From the NCBI RefSeq assembly GCF_900155945.1, contig NZ_FTMN01000005.1, positions 124,001 through 188,000 on the forward strand: a stretch of 64,000 nt of DNA. Direction: 5' to 3'. Position 1 is the first letter of the stretch; every line of letters starts with the position of its first letter. Origin of the DNA: Marinobacterium stanieri (GTDB taxonomy: Bacteria; Pseudomonadota; Gammaproteobacteria; Pseudomonadales; Balneatricaceae). The notes beneath the pieces were generated by a model that was given only the letters and a program-made list of their open reading frames with translations, was not told the origin of the DNA and made no database searches. Positions 1 to 9,362 of this stretch are shown one piece after another. A program made the translations under genes and the position numbers.

Positions 1-161
1 GGGACTTTCTTCACCTGCTGTTGGCTCATGTCGACAAAGGAGTCGGCAGTATCGAGTATCTCGGTCAGCAATTCCTTGGGCAGGCCTTCCGTGGTCAGGA
101 AGTGGCGCAGCTGTCCGTCGGCGGTCAGCTGAATGCTGTTCGGGTCGTTGGCCTCAAACAT
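1..161 (-). CDS. pyrB: Aspartate carbamoyltransferase catalytic subunit (N-terminal fragment)
   Basis: The first 53 residues of aspartate transcarbamoylase, cut off by the window edge. The enzyme joins carbamoyl phosphate to aspartate in the committed step of pyrimidine synthesis. The start is ATG at 161. The translation has the family's N-terminal signature [15 protein letters not shown] followed by DTADSF. It lies 20 nt downstream of pyrR on the same strand, the usual pyrR-pyrB order in pseudomonads and relatives, so the two are probably co-transcribed. The carbamoyl-phosphate and aspartate binding domains lie outside the window. Identification is firm; completeness cannot be judged. Confidence 0.9.
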   Translation of the reverse strand, partial: MFEANDPNSIQLTADGQLRHFLTTEGLPKELLTEILDTADSFVDMSQQQVKKV

Positions 162-181
162 GATGCAGTCTCTTATTCGGT

Positions 182-691
182 TCAGTCGCGCTGGCGGATC
201 GTCAGCGACAGGGGATCGGGGCCGTTCAGTTTGACCAGCTGGTCCGGGCCCAGGGCCAGGGTGCCGCCGACGACATCGGCCTGAATCGGCAGTTCGCGGC
301 GTTGCAGGTCCAGCAGGGTAATCAGGGCAACCGAAGCCGGGCGACCGTAGTCGAACAGCTCATTCAGCGCCGCACGGATAGTGCGACCGGTCATGACCAC
401 GTCGTCGACCAGCAGAATGTTGCGGCCTTCGGTGGCGCAGGGCAGCTGGGTGGGCTGTACCTTGGGATTGATGCCAGCCTGGGTGAAATCGTCGCGGTAA
501 AAACTGATATCCATGACTCCCAGTGGGCTTTCCAGTTCCAGCTGCTGGTGCAGGCGTTCGGCCAGCCAGACACCACCGGTACGGATGCCGATCATCAAGG
601 GGTCGTCCAGGTTACGCTGGCTGATCAGGCCACGGGTTTCGCGCGACATCTTGTCGAGCAGCGCGTCAACGCTCAGGGTGCTCGATACCAT
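182..691 (-). CDS. pyrR: Bifunctional pyrimidine regulator / uracil phosphoribosyltransferase PyrR
   Basis: A 169-aa PyrR-family protein of normal length. The type I phosphoribosyltransferase PRPP-binding loop is intact ([18 protein letters not shown], about residues 92-109), as is the conserved SFYRDDF segment near residue 63. In Gram-positives PyrR binds pyr mRNA. In gammaproteobacteria with a pyrR-pyrB order its regulatory role is less clear and it may act mainly as a weak uracil phosphoribosyltransferase. An AGGA ribosome-binding site precedes ATG 691. The gene overlaps ruvX by 26 nt and leads into pyrB, which suggests translational coupling in one operon. Confidence 0.93.
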   Translation of the reverse strand: MVSSTLSVDALLDKMSRETRGLISQRNLDDPLMIGIRTGGVWLAERLHQQLELESPLGVMDISFYRDDFTQAGINPKVQPTQLPCATEGRNILLVDDVVMTGRTIRAALNELFDYGRPASVALITLLDLQRRELPIQADVVGGTLALGPDQLVKLNGPDPLSLTIRQRD

Positions 692-1148
692 AAAGGTCCT
701 CCAGTCGGGTGTGGCTCGGAATGCGGTCGGGTGAATTGAACCAGTCCTGCAGAATCAGCTGGGCGGCCAGTCCGTCCACCGACTCCTGCTTGAAATTGGT
801 GCCGCCACCGGCGTCCAGATGAATACGCTTGGCTTCGGCCGTGGTGAGGCGTTCGTCGCACAGGAAGCAGGGCAGTTGGTAGCGATCCTGAATGCGGTTG
901 GCAAACTTGCGTGCCCGGCGTGCCATCTCGCTGATGGTGCCGTCCATATTGAGCGGAATACCGACCACCAGCACATGGGGCTGCCAGTGTTGAATCACGG
1001 CGTCCAGGCTGTCCCAGTCGGGTTTGCCGTCCCGTGCCCGTATGGGGTCAATGGGGTTTGCGCTGGCGGTCAGGCTCTGGCCAATGGCCAAGCCGATGCG
1101 GGTGGTGCCGAAGTCGAACCCCAGCACCAGTTGGGTGTCACTGCTCAT
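666..1148 (-). CDS. ruvX: Holliday junction resolvase-like RuvX (YqgF)
   Basis: A 160-aa YqgF/RuvX protein with an RNase H-like fold. This family acts in 16S rRNA 5'-end maturation and is also reported as a Holliday junction resolvase. The N-terminal GFDFGTTRIGLAIG carries the first catalytic Asp. DERLTTAEA (about residues 99-107) and the later DGLAAQLIL region supply the other conserved positions. It starts at ATG 1148, 13 nt after yqgE, and its 3' end overlaps pyrR by 26 nt. The yqgE-ruvX-pyrR order is strongly conserved in this group and supports the call. Length is typical and nothing looks broken. Confidence 0.93.
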   Translation of the reverse strand: MSSDTQLVLGFDFGTTRIGLAIGQSLTASANPIDPIRARDGKPDWDSLDAVIQHWQPHVLVVGIPLNMDGTISEMARRARKFANRIQDRYQLPCFLCDERLTTAEAKRIHLDAGGGTNFKQESVDGLAAQLILQDWFNSPDRIPSHTRLEDLYGIEHPER

Positions 1149-1161
1149 CCGGTCGCTTCTG

Positions 1162-1734
1162 TCAGGCGTGTCCGGCGTGTACCGGCAACAGGTTCAGGTT
1201 GATGCCCAGAGTGGCCGCTGCCGCTTGCAGTCGGTCCTCCAGTGGCAGGTGGAAAAGTATATCCGAATTTGCCGGGCAGCTTAACCAGAGGTTGTCGCGC
1301 AGTTCCTGTTCCAGTTGCTCGGGGCCCCAGCCAGCGTAGCCCAGTGCCACCAGGAATGTATCCGGGCCCTGATCGCGGGCGATGGCTTCAAGGATGTCGA
1401 TGGAGGTGGTCAGGCAGAGCTCGTCATTGATGCTGTGGCTGGAAAGCCATTCCTGTCCGGGCTGCGGCTGGTGCAACACAAAACCGCGGTCATCACGTAC
1501 AGGGCCGCCATTGAAAACAGGTCTGCCGGAATAGAGGCCGGGTTGGTGCTCCAGCTCGAGATGATCCAGCAGGTCACACATGCGGATGCCGCTGGGCTTG
1601 TTGACCACGATGCCCATGGCGCCGTATTCGCTGTGATCGCAGAGATAAACGACGGTTTCAGCAAAGGTGTCGTCCTGCAGGTGCGGCATGGAGATCAGGA
1701 AATGATCGCGCAACGATGTAGGTGGCTGTGTCAT
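1162..1734 (-). CDS. yqgE: UPF0301 / AlgH-family protein YqgE
   Basis: A 190-aa member of the UPF0301 (YqgE/AlgH) family. The conserved N-terminal part DHFLISMPHLQDDTF and the following TVVYLCDHSEYGAMGIVVN are both clear, as is the VALGYAGWGPEQLEQEL segment near residue 130. AlgH was named for an effect on alginate in Pseudomonas, but its biochemical function is not established. The gene sits between the TonB-like gene and ruvX in the expected order and is probably co-transcribed with them. The start at ATG 1734 gives the usual family length. Confidence 0.92.
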   Translation of the reverse strand: MTQPPTSLRDHFLISMPHLQDDTFAETVVYLCDHSEYGAMGIVVNKPSGIRMCDLLDHLELEHQPGLYSGRPVFNGGPVRDDRGFVLHQPQPGQEWLSSHSINDELCLTTSIDILEAIARDQGPDTFLVALGYAGWGPEQLEQELRDNLWLSCPANSDILFHLPLEDRLQAAAATLGINLNLLPVHAGHA

Positions 1735-1770
1735 GGTCGGGGCTCTGCGTTGCTTGAGTACAGCTTAGGC

Positions 1771-2724
1771 TTAGTACACCCGTGCATGTTTCTCAAATTT
1801 CCAGGTTCGAATAATTTCAAGTCGGTCCACTTTCTTGCGCATTTCCACCGGGAAACTCTGGAAGGGAGACGCCAGTTGCACGATGCGAATGGCGGCATCG
1901 TCCAGCACGGCATGCCCGGATGAACTGAGGATCTCCACGTTGACCACCTTGCCGCTGGCATCCAGTGCCACCAGCATGCGTAACCGGCCCTGGATGCCCC
2001 GGCTGCGGGCCTGTTCGGGGTAGTTCAGGTTGCCCACGGTTTCGACGCGGCGGCGCCAGTTATCCAGGTATGACGCATATTCATGCTTGCGCGTGGCGGC
2101 AGAGGTCAGGCGCAACACCCGTGGTTTACGTGCGCGGGTTTCCCGCTGCAGATCCACCTGGGCCTGCAGGCTGGCCATCTCCAGGCTGCGTGACAGCAGT
2201 GACGAAGAGCGGGTTTGCGAAGTGGGCGTGCTGGCGCCGGCCTGCTCCTGGCGTGGCTGGGGTTTCGGCTTGGGTTTGGGAGCCTGGGTTACCAGCTGTT
2301 CGGGCGCAGGCTCCTTGCCGGTCTCGGCCTTGGGCTGTTCGGCTTTACCCGGCAGAGGCACCGGCGCCGGTGGCTTATCGACGCTGGTCTCCAGTGAAGG
2401 TGCTTCACGAGCCGCCTGCAACTTGGGTGAGTCACTGGCCAGGGGGGCTTCTTCGGTGGTGGTCGGGGTCGACACCGCTTCTTCAGTGCCACTGCCAACC
2501 TGGTTGTGCTGGGCAATAAAGTCTGCCTGTTCCGGCGCTTCCTTCTGTGGATGCTGGGCCAGGGTGACATCCAGCGTATGCTGGGGCGGCTTGGGTTCGG
2601 GCAGGGTGAAGCCGAGTGCCAATAACAGGACGCCATGCACAGCCGTGGCCAGGAACAGCATAAACCCGAAGCTATCGCTGTTCAGGTGATGCCAAAGCGG
2701 CAGGCGGGCGTCCTTTTTGATCAT
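1771..2724 (-). CDS. TonB-family energy-transducing protein
   Basis: A 317-aa inner-membrane protein with TonB architecture. A short cytoplasmic N-terminus is followed by one membrane helix (about residues 20-41, FMLFLATAVHGVLLLALGF), a long Pro/Lys/Glu-rich periplasmic linker (about 42-190), and a C-terminal TonB domain (about 220-310) containing NYPEQARSRGIQG and LRMLVALDASGKV. TonB proteins pass proton-motive force to outer-membrane receptors, but this gene is not next to exbBD. Its place between gshB and yqgE is the conserved location of a TonB paralogue in pseudomonads, where its receptor partners are unclear. It overlaps gshB by 4 nt (ATGA), so it is translationally coupled. ATG 2724 is the only sensible start. 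Confidence 0.88.
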   Translation of the reverse strand: MIKKDARLPLWHHLNSDSFGFMLFLATAVHGVLLLALGFTLPEPKPPQHTLDVTLAQHPQKEAPEQADFIAQHNQVGSGTEEAVSTPTTTEEAPLASDSPKLQAAREAPSLETSVDKPPAPVPLPGKAEQPKAETGKEPAPEQLVTQAPKPKPKPQPRQEQAGASTPTSQTRSSSLLSRSLEMASLQAQVDLQRETRARKPRVLRLTSAATRKHEYASYLDNWRRRVETVGNLNYPEQARSRGIQGRLRMLVALDASGKVVNVEILSSSGHAVLDDAAIRIVQLASPFQSFPVEMRKKVDRLEIIRTWKFEKHARVY

Positions 2725-3674
2725 CGTTGTGCCAGTTCCTTCTCGATACAGTCCATCAGCTCCATGCCGATGTCGAGGTTAAACTGGTCGTCCAGTTCAC
2801 GGATACAGGTGGGGCTGGTGACGTTGATCTCGGTCAGGTAATCCCCGATCACATCGAGGCCGACAAACAGCAGGCCTTTTTCGCGCAGGGTCGGGCCGAC
2901 CTGTTCGGCGATCCAGCGGTCGCGGTCGCTCAACGGGCGGCCTTCGCCACGGCCACCGGCAGCCAGGTTGCCACGGGTCTCGCCGGCCATGGGGATACGT
3001 GCCAGGGCATAGGGCACCGGCTCGCCGTTGATCATCAGGATGCGCTTGTCGCCCTGCTTGATCTCGGGGATGTATTTCTGCGCCATGATGGTTTCAGTGC
3101 CGTGTGCGGTCAGCGTCTCGATGATCACGCCCAGGTTGGTGCCGTCTTCGCGGATATGGAAGATGGAGGAACCGCCCATGCCGTCCAGCGGCTTAAAAAT
3201 AACGTCTTTGTGCTCGGCGTGGAACTGGCGCAGCAGATCTTCACGGCGGGTTACCAGCACCGGCGGGCAGCACTGCGGGAAGTGGGTGGCAAACAGCTTT
3301 TCGTTAAAGTCACGCAGGCTGCCGGTACGGTTTACGATCAGGGTGCCCTGAGCTTCCGCCATGGCCAGCAGATGGGTGCTGTAGATGAACTCGTTATCGA
3401 ACGGCGGGTCCTTGCGCATCAGGATAACATCCAGCTCGGCCAGGTCGCGAACCTCGTAGTCACCACGCTCGAACCAGTTGTCCGGGTCCATGGCGACCTT
3501 CAGTGGTGCCATCTGTGCCTTGACGGTGCCGTCGCGCAGGAACAGGTGCTGCTGTTCCATGTACTGCAGCTCCCAGCCCTTGCGCTGGGCGGCCCAGAGC
3601 ATCGCCAGTGAGCTGTCTTTCTTGTAGCTGATGGCTTCGATCGGGTCCATCACCACGCCGACTTTGAGTGTCAT
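2721..3674 (-). CDS. gshB: Glutathione synthetase
   Basis: A 317-aa prokaryotic glutathione synthetase that adds glycine to gamma-glutamylcysteine using ATP. The length matches the E. coli enzyme (316 aa). Diagnostic segments are VVMDPIEAISYKKDSSLAML at the N-terminus, VIFKPLDGMGGSSIF in the ATP-grasp domain (about residues 156-170), and GLDVIGDYLTEINVTSPT near the C-terminus with the Mg-binding Glu/Asn. Glutathione made here would feed adhC/fghA formaldehyde oxidation further right in the window. It starts at ATG 3674 and its stop overlaps the TonB-like start (ATGA). Confidence 0.96.
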   Translation of the reverse strand: MTLKVGVVMDPIEAISYKKDSSLAMLWAAQRKGWELQYMEQQHLFLRDGTVKAQMAPLKVAMDPDNWFERGDYEVRDLAELDVILMRKDPPFDNEFIYSTHLLAMAEAQGTLIVNRTGSLRDFNEKLFATHFPQCCPPVLVTRREDLLRQFHAEHKDVIFKPLDGMGGSSIFHIREDGTNLGVIIETLTAHGTETIMAQKYIPEIKQGDKRILMINGEPVPYALARIPMAGETRGNLAAGGRGEGRPLSDRDRWIAEQVGPTLREKGLLFVGLDVIGDYLTEINVTSPTCIRELDDQFNLDIGMELMDCIEKELAQR

Positions 3675-3708
3675 ACCTGAATGTCCTGTACTGAATGTGG
3701 TGTCAATC

Positions 3709-4437
3709 TTACCCCAGGTCGCCCCAGAGGTAGTGCAGAATTGCGCAAGCGGCCACGGGCGCGGTTTCGGTGCGCATTACGCGCGGGCCGAAGGCTACCG
3801 GTTGAAAGCCTGCGGCGAGGGCTGCGTCGACCTCGGCCTCGGTCAACCCGCCCTCGGGGCCGATCAGTAGAGCAACCGACCCGGGCGGGTCCATGCTTTG
3901 CAATGGCTGCGCAGTATGGTGGTGCAGCACCAGTTTAAGGTCGGCATCCACCTGCTCGATCCATGTCTGCAGCGGGCTGACCTCTTCGATACTGGGCACG
4001 CGGGTGCGCAGACTCTGTTCACAGGCGCTGGTGGCAACCTGCTGCCAGTGACGCAGACGCTTGTCCTCACGGTCGCCCTTGAGTTTGACCTCGCAGCGCT
4101 CGCTGGTCAGCGGTGTAATCTTGCTGACCCCCAGTTCGGTGGCTTTCTGCACGGCATAATCCATGCGCTCGCCCCGGGACAGGGTCTGGCCGACATGGAT
4201 CTGCAATGGCGATTCGACCGCTGGTGTGGCCGGTTGTTCCAGTATGGCCCAGGCACTGCGCTTGCTGACATCGGCCAGCTGCGCCAGACACTCCTGGCCT
4301 TCACCATTGAAAATACAGATACGGTCGCCGTCGTTCATGCGCAGGGCACGCACAACATGCTGGATACTGGTGTCACCAAGTTCAATACGAGCGCCGGCAC
4401 TGAGCGGCTGAGGTTCGAAAACCCTGGGGATACGCAT
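3709..4437 (-). CDS. rsmE: 16S rRNA (uracil1498-N3)-methyltransferase
   Basis: A 242-aa SPOUT-class RNA methyltransferase that methylates N3 of U1498 in 16S rRNA. It has an N-terminal PUA-like part (RIPRVFEPQPLSAG) and a C-terminal SPOUT knot domain with LLIGPEGGLTEAEV (about residues 195-208) and FGPRVMRTETAPVAA, the SAM-binding trefoil loops. I chose ATG 4437, which has AGGA 8 nt upstream; an in-frame TTG at 4443 would add two residues. The gene ends 34 nt before gshB starts and belongs to the same conserved neighbourhood. Confidence 0.94.
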   Translation of the reverse strand: MRIPRVFEPQPLSAGARIELGDTSIQHVVRALRMNDGDRICIFNGEGQECLAQLADVSKRSAWAILEQPATPAVESPLQIHVGQTLSRGERMDYAVQKATELGVSKITPLTSERCEVKLKGDREDKRLRHWQQVATSACEQSLRTRVPSIEEVSPLQTWIEQVDADLKLVLHHHTAQPLQSMDPPGSVALLIGPEGGLTEAEVDAALAAGFQPVAFGPRVMRTETAPVAACAILHYLWGDLG

Positions 4438-4532
4438 GCACAATCCTGCCGAGTGAATTTCTGTCGGTGAGTATTATGTCGTATGGCGGGGAGGGGATGC
4501 CAGTGAGCAGGGCAGGGATTGGGACTGAGGTA

Positions 4533-4557
4533 TTCGCTCGCGGAGCGAGCTCCCACA
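4533..4557 (-). repeat. REP element copy 1
   Basis: A 25-nt palindromic unit. On the minus strand it reads the head TGTGGGAG, then a GC-rich stem (CTCGCTC/GAGCG), then GAA. Head, stem and tail match copies 2-4 and the copy at 58075. The GTGGGAG head with a short hairpin is the class of REP element described in Pseudomonas and relatives. Confidence 0.85.
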
Positions 4558-4658
4558 GTCAATACAGCAGGTGGCTCAGGAACAAACTGCGAGTGCAGGA
4601 GGTTTGGCGTCAGACTGGGCTGAGTGGACTGAGTTGTGGGCGATTTATGGGAATGCTT

Positions 4659-4683
4659 TGTGGGAGCGCACTCTGTGCGCGAA
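4659..4683 (+). repeat. REP element copy 2
   Basis: A 25-nt unit in plus orientation. The head TGTGGGAG is followed by the hairpin CGCACTCTGTGCG and the tail CGAA. It is identical over all 25 nt to copy 4 and opposite in orientation to copies 1 and 3. Confidence 0.87.
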
Positions 4684-4708
4684 GGGGGGAGCAAAACAAA
4701 GTTCAGAG

Positions 4709-4733
4709 TTCGCTCACAGAGTGAGCCCCCACA
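4709..4733 (-). repeat. REP element copy 3
   Basis: A 25-nt unit in minus orientation. The head is TGTGGGGG, one base different from the others, followed by the hairpin CTCACTCTGTGAG and the tail CGAA. The stem sequence differs from copy 1 but the pairing is kept, which is typical compensatory variation within a REP family. Confidence 0.83.
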
Positions 4734-4762
4734 GTGTACCACCAATGAATGATGACCGAGAT

Positions 4763-4787
4763 TGTGGGAGCGCACTCTGTGCGCGAA
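4763..4787 (+). repeat. REP element copy 4
   Basis: A 25-nt unit in plus orientation, identical to copy 2. It lies 18 nt beyond the metK stop codon (metK reads on the minus strand), so the hairpin would be near the 3' end of the metK transcript. Confidence 0.87.
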
Positions 4788-4804
4788 AGAAGCGGCACTA
4801 AGTC

Positions 4805-5995
4805 TTACAGACCCGCGGCGCTCTTCAATGCGTCAGCCTTGTCGGTCTTCTCCCAGGGGAAGGCCAGGAAGCTGTCGCCGGCAACGGTCATCTCGAACGG
4901 GTCGCGCCCGAAGTGGCCGTAGGCTGCGGTCTGACGATACATCGGGTGCAGCAGGTCGAGCATGTTGGTGATCGCGTACGGACGCAGATCGAAGTGCTCG
5001 CGCACCAGTTCGATGATCTTGTCATCGCTGATCTTGCCGGTGCCGAAGGTGTTGATGGACACGGAGGTCGGCTCGGCGACGCCGATGGCGTAGGACACCT
5101 GGATCTCGCAACGATCCGCCAGACCGGCGGCGACGATGTTCTTGGCCACGTAACGGCCGGCGTAGGCGGCGGAACGGTCAACCTTGGACGGATCCTTGCC
5201 GGAGAAGGCGCCACCACCGTGACGGGCCATGCCGCCGTAGGTGTCGACGATGATCTTGCGGCCGGTCAGACCACAGTCTCCCACCGGGCCGCCGATGACG
5301 AACTTGCCGGTCGGGTTAATGTGGTACTGGGTGTCCTTGTGCAGCAGCTCAGCTGGCAGCACGTGCTTGATGATCAGCTCCTGTACCGCTTCGCGCAGGT
5401 CGGCCTGGGATACATCCGGGTTGTGCTGAGTGGACAGAACCACCGCATCGATGGCCACCGGTTTGCCGTTTTCGTAGCGGCAGGTCACCTGGGATTTGGC
5501 ATCGGGACGCAGCCAGGGCAGCAGGCCGGATTTGCGTGCTTCGGCCTGACGCTCCACCAGACGGTGGGAGAAGGTGATCGGTGCCGGCATCAGTACGTCG
5601 GTTTCGTTGGAGGCATAACCGAACATCAGGCCCTGGTCGCCCGCGCCCTGGTCTTCCGGCTTGCTGCGGTCAACGCCCTGAGCGATTTCGACAGACTGCT
5701 TGCCGATGATGTTGATGACGCCACAGGTTTCACCGTCGTAGCCAACATCAGACGAGGTGTAGCCGATATCGCAGATGACATTACGGACCAGGTCTTCCAG
5801 GTCGATCCAGGCCGAGGTGCTGATCTCGCCAGAGACGACGGCAACACCGGTCTTGACCATGGTTTCACAGGCAACACGGGCGTACTTGTCTTCGGCGATG
5901 ATGGCATCCAGCACCGCATCGGAGATCTGGTCGGCAATCTTGTCCGGATGTCCCTCGGACACGGACTCGGAGGTGAACAGGCTGTATTCGCTCAT
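4805..5995 (-). CDS. metK: S-adenosylmethionine synthetase
   Basis: A 396-aa methionine adenosyltransferase that makes SAM from methionine and ATP. The family core is complete: [20 protein letters not shown] at the N-terminus, DQGLMFGYA (about residue 118), [19 protein letters not shown] (about residue 257), and the C-terminal [10 protein letters not shown] chose ATG 5995. An in-frame TTG at 6007 has a GAGGA nearby and would add four residues (MFPE), so the start is not fully certain. I see no SAM riboswitch-like structure in the 270-nt divergent region shared with tkt. Confidence 0.97.
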   Translation of the reverse strand: MSEYSLFTSESVSEGHPDKIADQISDAVLDAIIAEDKYARVACETMVKTGVAVVSGEISTSAWIDLEDLVRNVICDIGYTSSDVGYDGETCGVINIIGKQSVEIAQGVDRSKPEDQGAGDQGLMFGYASNETDVLMPAPITFSHRLVERQAEARKSGLLPWLRPDAKSQVTCRYENGKPVAIDAVVLSTQHNPDVSQADLREAVQELIIKHVLPAELLHKDTQYHINPTGKFVIGGPVGDCGLTGRKIIVDTYGGMARHGGGAFSGKDPSKVDRSAAYAGRYVAKNIVAAGLADRCEIQVSYAIGVAEPTSVSINTFGTGKISDDKIIELVREHFDLRPYAITNMLDLLHPMYRQTAAYGHFGRDPFEMTVAGDSFLAFPWEKTDKADALKSAAGL

Positions 5996-6266
5996 TTCCG
6001 GAAACAATCCTCACTGGGTTCAGGCGCAGCCGGGTCGGCCCGGGCTGATCCATGGATGTGATGTTAAACCGGGCATTTTAACGCCAGTGTCGCACCCCTG
6101 CATAATGATCGACCGATTTTTGCGTGAAAATTTTGCGCCTTGGGTATGAAAAACGCTCTATTTGCGCATTTGGATTTGAAGCTGGTCGCTATCTGGGCGA
6201 AAATTGCGCCTTTAATTTCCCGAATCCGTAAACCTCAAGGTTGGGTCCAGCCCCAGGAGTAGATTG

Positions 6267-8261
6267 ATGTCCTCTCGCCGAGAACTTGCCAATGCGATTC
6301 GCGCATTGAGCATGGACGCCGTACAGAAAGCCAAATCCGGTCACCCGGGTGCCCCCATGGGCATGGCGGATATCGCCGAAGTGTTGTGGAACGATTTCAT
6401 GAAACACAACCCCGGCAACCCGCACTGGTATGACCGTGACCGCTTCGTGCTGTCCAACGGCCATGGTTCCATGCTGATCTACTCGCTGCTGCACCTGACC
6501 GGTTACGATGTCAGCATCGATGACCTGAAAAACTTCCGTCAGCTGCACAGCAAGACGGCGGGTCACCCGGAATACAGCTACTGCCCGGGTGTTGAAACCA
6601 CCACCGGCCCGCTGGGTCAGGGCATCACCAACGCGGTGGGCATGGCGGTTGCCGAAAAGGCGCTGGCGGCCCAGTTCAACCGTGACGGTCACGACATCAT
6701 CAATCACTACACTTACGCATTCATGGGCGATGGCTGCCTGATGGAAGGCGTATCCCACGAAGCCTGCGCACTGGCCGGCACTCTGGGTCTGGGCAAGCTG
6801 ATTGCGTTCTGGGATGACAACGGCATCTCCATCGACGGTGAAGTGGAAGGCTGGTTCACCGACGATACGCCGGCACGTTTTGAATCCTATGGCTGGCAGG
6901 TCATCCGTGGCGTCGACGGTCACGACAGCGACCAGATCCGCGAAGCGATCGAACAGGCACGTGAGAACACCGAGCAGCCGACCCTGATCTGCTGCAAAAC
7001 CATCATCGGTTTCGGTTCCCCCAACAAGCAGGGCAAGGAAGATTGCCACGGTGCGCCGCTGGGCCACGACGAGATCCTGCTGGCGCGTGACATGCTGCAG
7101 TGGGCTCACCCGGAATTTGAAGTACCGGAAGAACTCTACTCTGACTGGGATGCGCGTGAAGCCGGCACCCATGCCGAGAGCGAGTGGAACGAGCGCCTGA
7201 GCGCCTACACCGCGGAATACCCGGAACTGGCTGAAGAGCTGCTGCGTCGCCTGTCCGGCGAGCTGCCCGCGGACTTCGGCGAGAAAGCCGATGCCTGGAT
7301 TGCACAGGTTGCCGAGAAGGGCGACACCATCGCTTCCCGTAAAGCTTCGCAGAACGCCATCGAAGCCTTTGGCCCGATGCTGCCGGAGTTCATGGGCGGC
7401 TCTGCCGACCTGGCCGGTTCCAACCTGACCCTGTGGTCCGGCTCCAAGGGCCTGACCCGCGACGATGCCAGCGGCAACTACATCCACTATGGTGTGCGTG
7501 AGTTTGGCATGAGCGCGATCATGAACGGTATCGCTCTGCACGGCGGTTTCATCCCGTACGGCGCCACCTTCCTGGTGTTCATGGAGTACGCCCGCAACGC
7601 GGTGCGCATGGCGGCCCTGATGAAGCAGCGCGCGCTGTTCGTCTACACCCACGACTCCATCGGTCTGGGTGAAGACGGCCCGACGCACCAGCCGATCGAG
7701 CAGATTGCCAACCTGCGTCTGACCCCGAACATGGAGACCTGGCGTCCGTGTGACGCGGTTGAATCCGGCGTCGCCTGGAAAGCCTCTGTACAGCGTACTG
7801 ATGGCCCCAGCTCCCTGATCTTCTCCCGTCAGGGCCTGCCGCATCAGAACCGCGATGGTGACCAGATCGCGGCCATCGAACGCGGTGGCTACATTCTGCG
7901 TGACTGCGCCGGTACCCCGGATGCGATTCTGATCGCCACCGGCTCCGAAGTGTCTCTGGCCGTGGATGCGGCTGAAGCCCTGACTGCCAAAGGCAAGCAG
8001 GTACGTGTTGTCTCCATGCCCTGTACCGAGCGTTTCGACAAGCAGGACGCTGCCTACAAGGAACAGGTACTGCCGGCTGCCGTGACTGCACGTGTTGCAG
8101 TGGAAGCCGCACACGCTGACTTCTGGTACAAGTATGTCGGTCTGAACGGTGCCATCGTCGGCATGCGTAGCTTCGGTGAATCCGCACCGGCTGCTGAGCT
8201 GTTCAAACTGTTCGGCTTCACCGTCGACAACGTTGTCAGCACGGTTGAAGGCCTGCTGTAA
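6267..8261 (+). CDS. tkt: Transketolase
   Basis: A 664-aa thiamine-diphosphate transketolase of the pentose phosphate pathway that transfers two-carbon units between sugar phosphates. The N-terminal pyrophosphate domain begins with [19 protein letters not shown]. The ThDP/Mg motif [13 protein letters not shown] lies near residue 156. The pyrimidine-binding segment contains [15 protein letters not shown] and [17 protein letters not shown], the transketolase signature near residue 470. The start is ATG 6267, eight nt after CAGGAG; the TTG just before it is less likely. It leads the tkt-epd-pgk-fba cluster and is divergent from metK. Confidence 0.97.
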   Translation: MSSRRELANAIRALSMDAVQKAKSGHPGAPMGMADIAEVLWNDFMKHNPGNPHWYDRDRFVLSNGHGSMLIYSLLHLTGYDVSIDDLKNFRQLHSKTAGHPEYSYCPGVETTTGPLGQGITNAVGMAVAEKALAAQFNRDGHDIINHYTYAFMGDGCLMEGVSHEACALAGTLGLGKLIAFWDDNGISIDGEVEGWFTDDTPARFESYGWQVIRGVDGHDSDQIREAIEQARENTEQPTLICCKTIIGFGSPNKQGKEDCHGAPLGHDEILLARDMLQWAHPEFEVPEELYSDWDAREAGTHAESEWNERLSAYTAEYPELAEELLRRLSGELPADFGEKADAWIAQVAEKGDTIASRKASQNAIEAFGPMLPEFMGGSADLAGSNLTLWSGSKGLTRDDASGNYIHYGVREFGMSAIMNGIALHGGFIPYGATFLVFMEYARNAVRMAALMKQRALFVYTHDSIGLGEDGPTHQPIEQIANLRLTPNMETWRPCDAVESGVAWKASVQRTDGPSSLIFSRQGLPHQNRDGDQIAAIERGGYILRDCAGTPDAILIATGSEVSLAVDAAEALTAKGKQVRVVSMPCTERFDKQDAAYKEQVLPAAVTARVAVEAAHADFWYKYVGLNGAIVGMRSFGESAPAAELFKLFGFTVDNVVSTVEGLL

Positions 8262-8308
8262 CAGCAGGTTATCCGCCGGGCACGGCCTGTGTCCGGCGGC
8301 TTACTGAC

Positions 8309-9328
8309 ATGAGTTATCGAATCGCGATCAACGGCTATGGCCGTATCGGGCAAGGTGTATTACGTGCCATCTACCAGCGCGGGCTTGAGGCCGAGCTGCA
8401 GGTGGTGGCGATCAATGAGCTGTCCGATCTGGATACGCTGACCTACCTGACCCGCTACGACACCACCCACGGTCGCTTTCCCAAGCCCGTGGATAATGAT
8501 GGCGAAGCACTGCTGATCAATGGTGATCGGATTCGTGTGTTGAGCCATGCCGAGCCCGAGCAGATTCCCTGGGGTGAGCTGGACGTGGATCTGGTGCTGG
8601 AGTGCTCCGGTGCCTTCAAGACCCGCGCCGATGCCGAACGGCATCTGGCCAGTGGCGCCCGGCGTTTGCTCTATTCGCATCCGGCCCAGCCCGACATCGA
8701 TGCCACTCTGATCTTCGGTTACAACGAAGGCAACCTGAAGGCAGAGCATCGCATCGCCTCGGCTGCCTCCTGTACCACCAACTGCGTGGTGCCGGTGCTG
8801 GACCTGCTGGATCGCCATTTCGGTATCGACAGTGGCGTCACCACGACCATTCACTCGGCGATGAATGACCAGCCGGTGATCGACAGCTATCACCGTACGG
8901 ATCTGCGTCTGGCGCGCAGTGCCATGCAATCGATCGTGCCGGTGGACACCGGGTTGAGCAAGGGCATCGACCGTCTGTTGCCGCACCTGGCCGGGCGTTT
9001 CGAGTGTCTGCATGTGCGGGTGCCGACGATCAACGTTTCGCTAATGGATCTGTCGATCAATTTGCAGCAGGATACCGACCCCGCCGAGGTCAATGCCATG
9101 CTGCGCGCGGCGGCAGGCCAGGAACTGGCCGGTTTGCTGGGCTATACCGAAGAGCCTCATGCCTCGGTGGACTTCAATACCGACCCCCGCTCGGCGGTGG
9201 TGGACGGTACCCAGACCCGTGTATCACGTGGGCGACTGCTGAAGCTGCTGTGCTGGTTCGATAATGAATGGGCGTTTGCCAACCGGATGCTGGATATCTC
9301 CCGGTACTGGCTGCAGCTCAAAGACTGA
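8309..9328 (+). CDS. epd: D-erythrose-4-phosphate dehydrogenase
   Basis: A 339-aa GAPDH-fold dehydrogenase. The Rossmann motif AINGYGRIGQGVLRAI is at the N-terminus and the catalytic Cys lies in ASCTTNCVVPVLDLL (about residues 154-168), with His in TTIHSAMNDQPVIDSYH. The E4P-dehydrogenase type rather than GAPDH is favoured by INELSDLDTLTYLTRYDTTH, the HSAMNDQ segment and the position between tkt and pgk. Epd supplies 4-phosphoerythronate for pyridoxal phosphate synthesis. A role as a second GAPDH cannot be excluded from sequence alone. It starts 47 nt after tkt. Confidence 0.88.
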   Translation: MSYRIAINGYGRIGQGVLRAIYQRGLEAELQVVAINELSDLDTLTYLTRYDTTHGRFPKPVDNDGEALLINGDRIRVLSHAEPEQIPWGELDVDLVLECSGAFKTRADAERHLASGARRLLYSHPAQPDIDATLIFGYNEGNLKAEHRIASAASCTTNCVVPVLDLLDRHFGIDSGVTTTIHSAMNDQPVIDSYHRTDLRLARSAMQSIVPVDTGLSKGIDRLLPHLAGRFECLHVRVPTINVSLMDLSINLQQDTDPAEVNAMLRAAAGQELAGLLGYTEEPHASVDFNTDPRSAVVDGTQTRVSRGRLLKLLCWFDNEWAFANRMLDISRYWLQLKD

Positions 9329-9362
9329 ATTACTGACTTAACAATAAACAGGAACTCCTCTC

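Larger units (their letters stand above)
4438..4804. other. rsmE-metK intergenic region (about 370 bp) filled with REP elements
   Basis: There is no credible gene here. The region holds four 25-nt palindromic REP-like elements in alternating orientation, listed separately. Together they probably form a BIME-like cluster that could also act in transcription termination or mRNA 3'-end stability for metK, whose stop codon lies just 3' of the last element. Confidence 0.8.

Noticed and set aside
5996-6266. Possible SAM or related riboswitch upstream of metK
   Set aside because: No conserved riboswitch core or matching stems could be recognised by eye; a covariance-model search would be needed.
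6189-8114. Long antisense open frame (641 aa) over tkt
   Set aside because: It is an opposite-strand shadow of transketolase with no ribosome-binding site or family pattern. The same applies to long antisense frames over gshB, metK, ahpF and the siderophore receptor.
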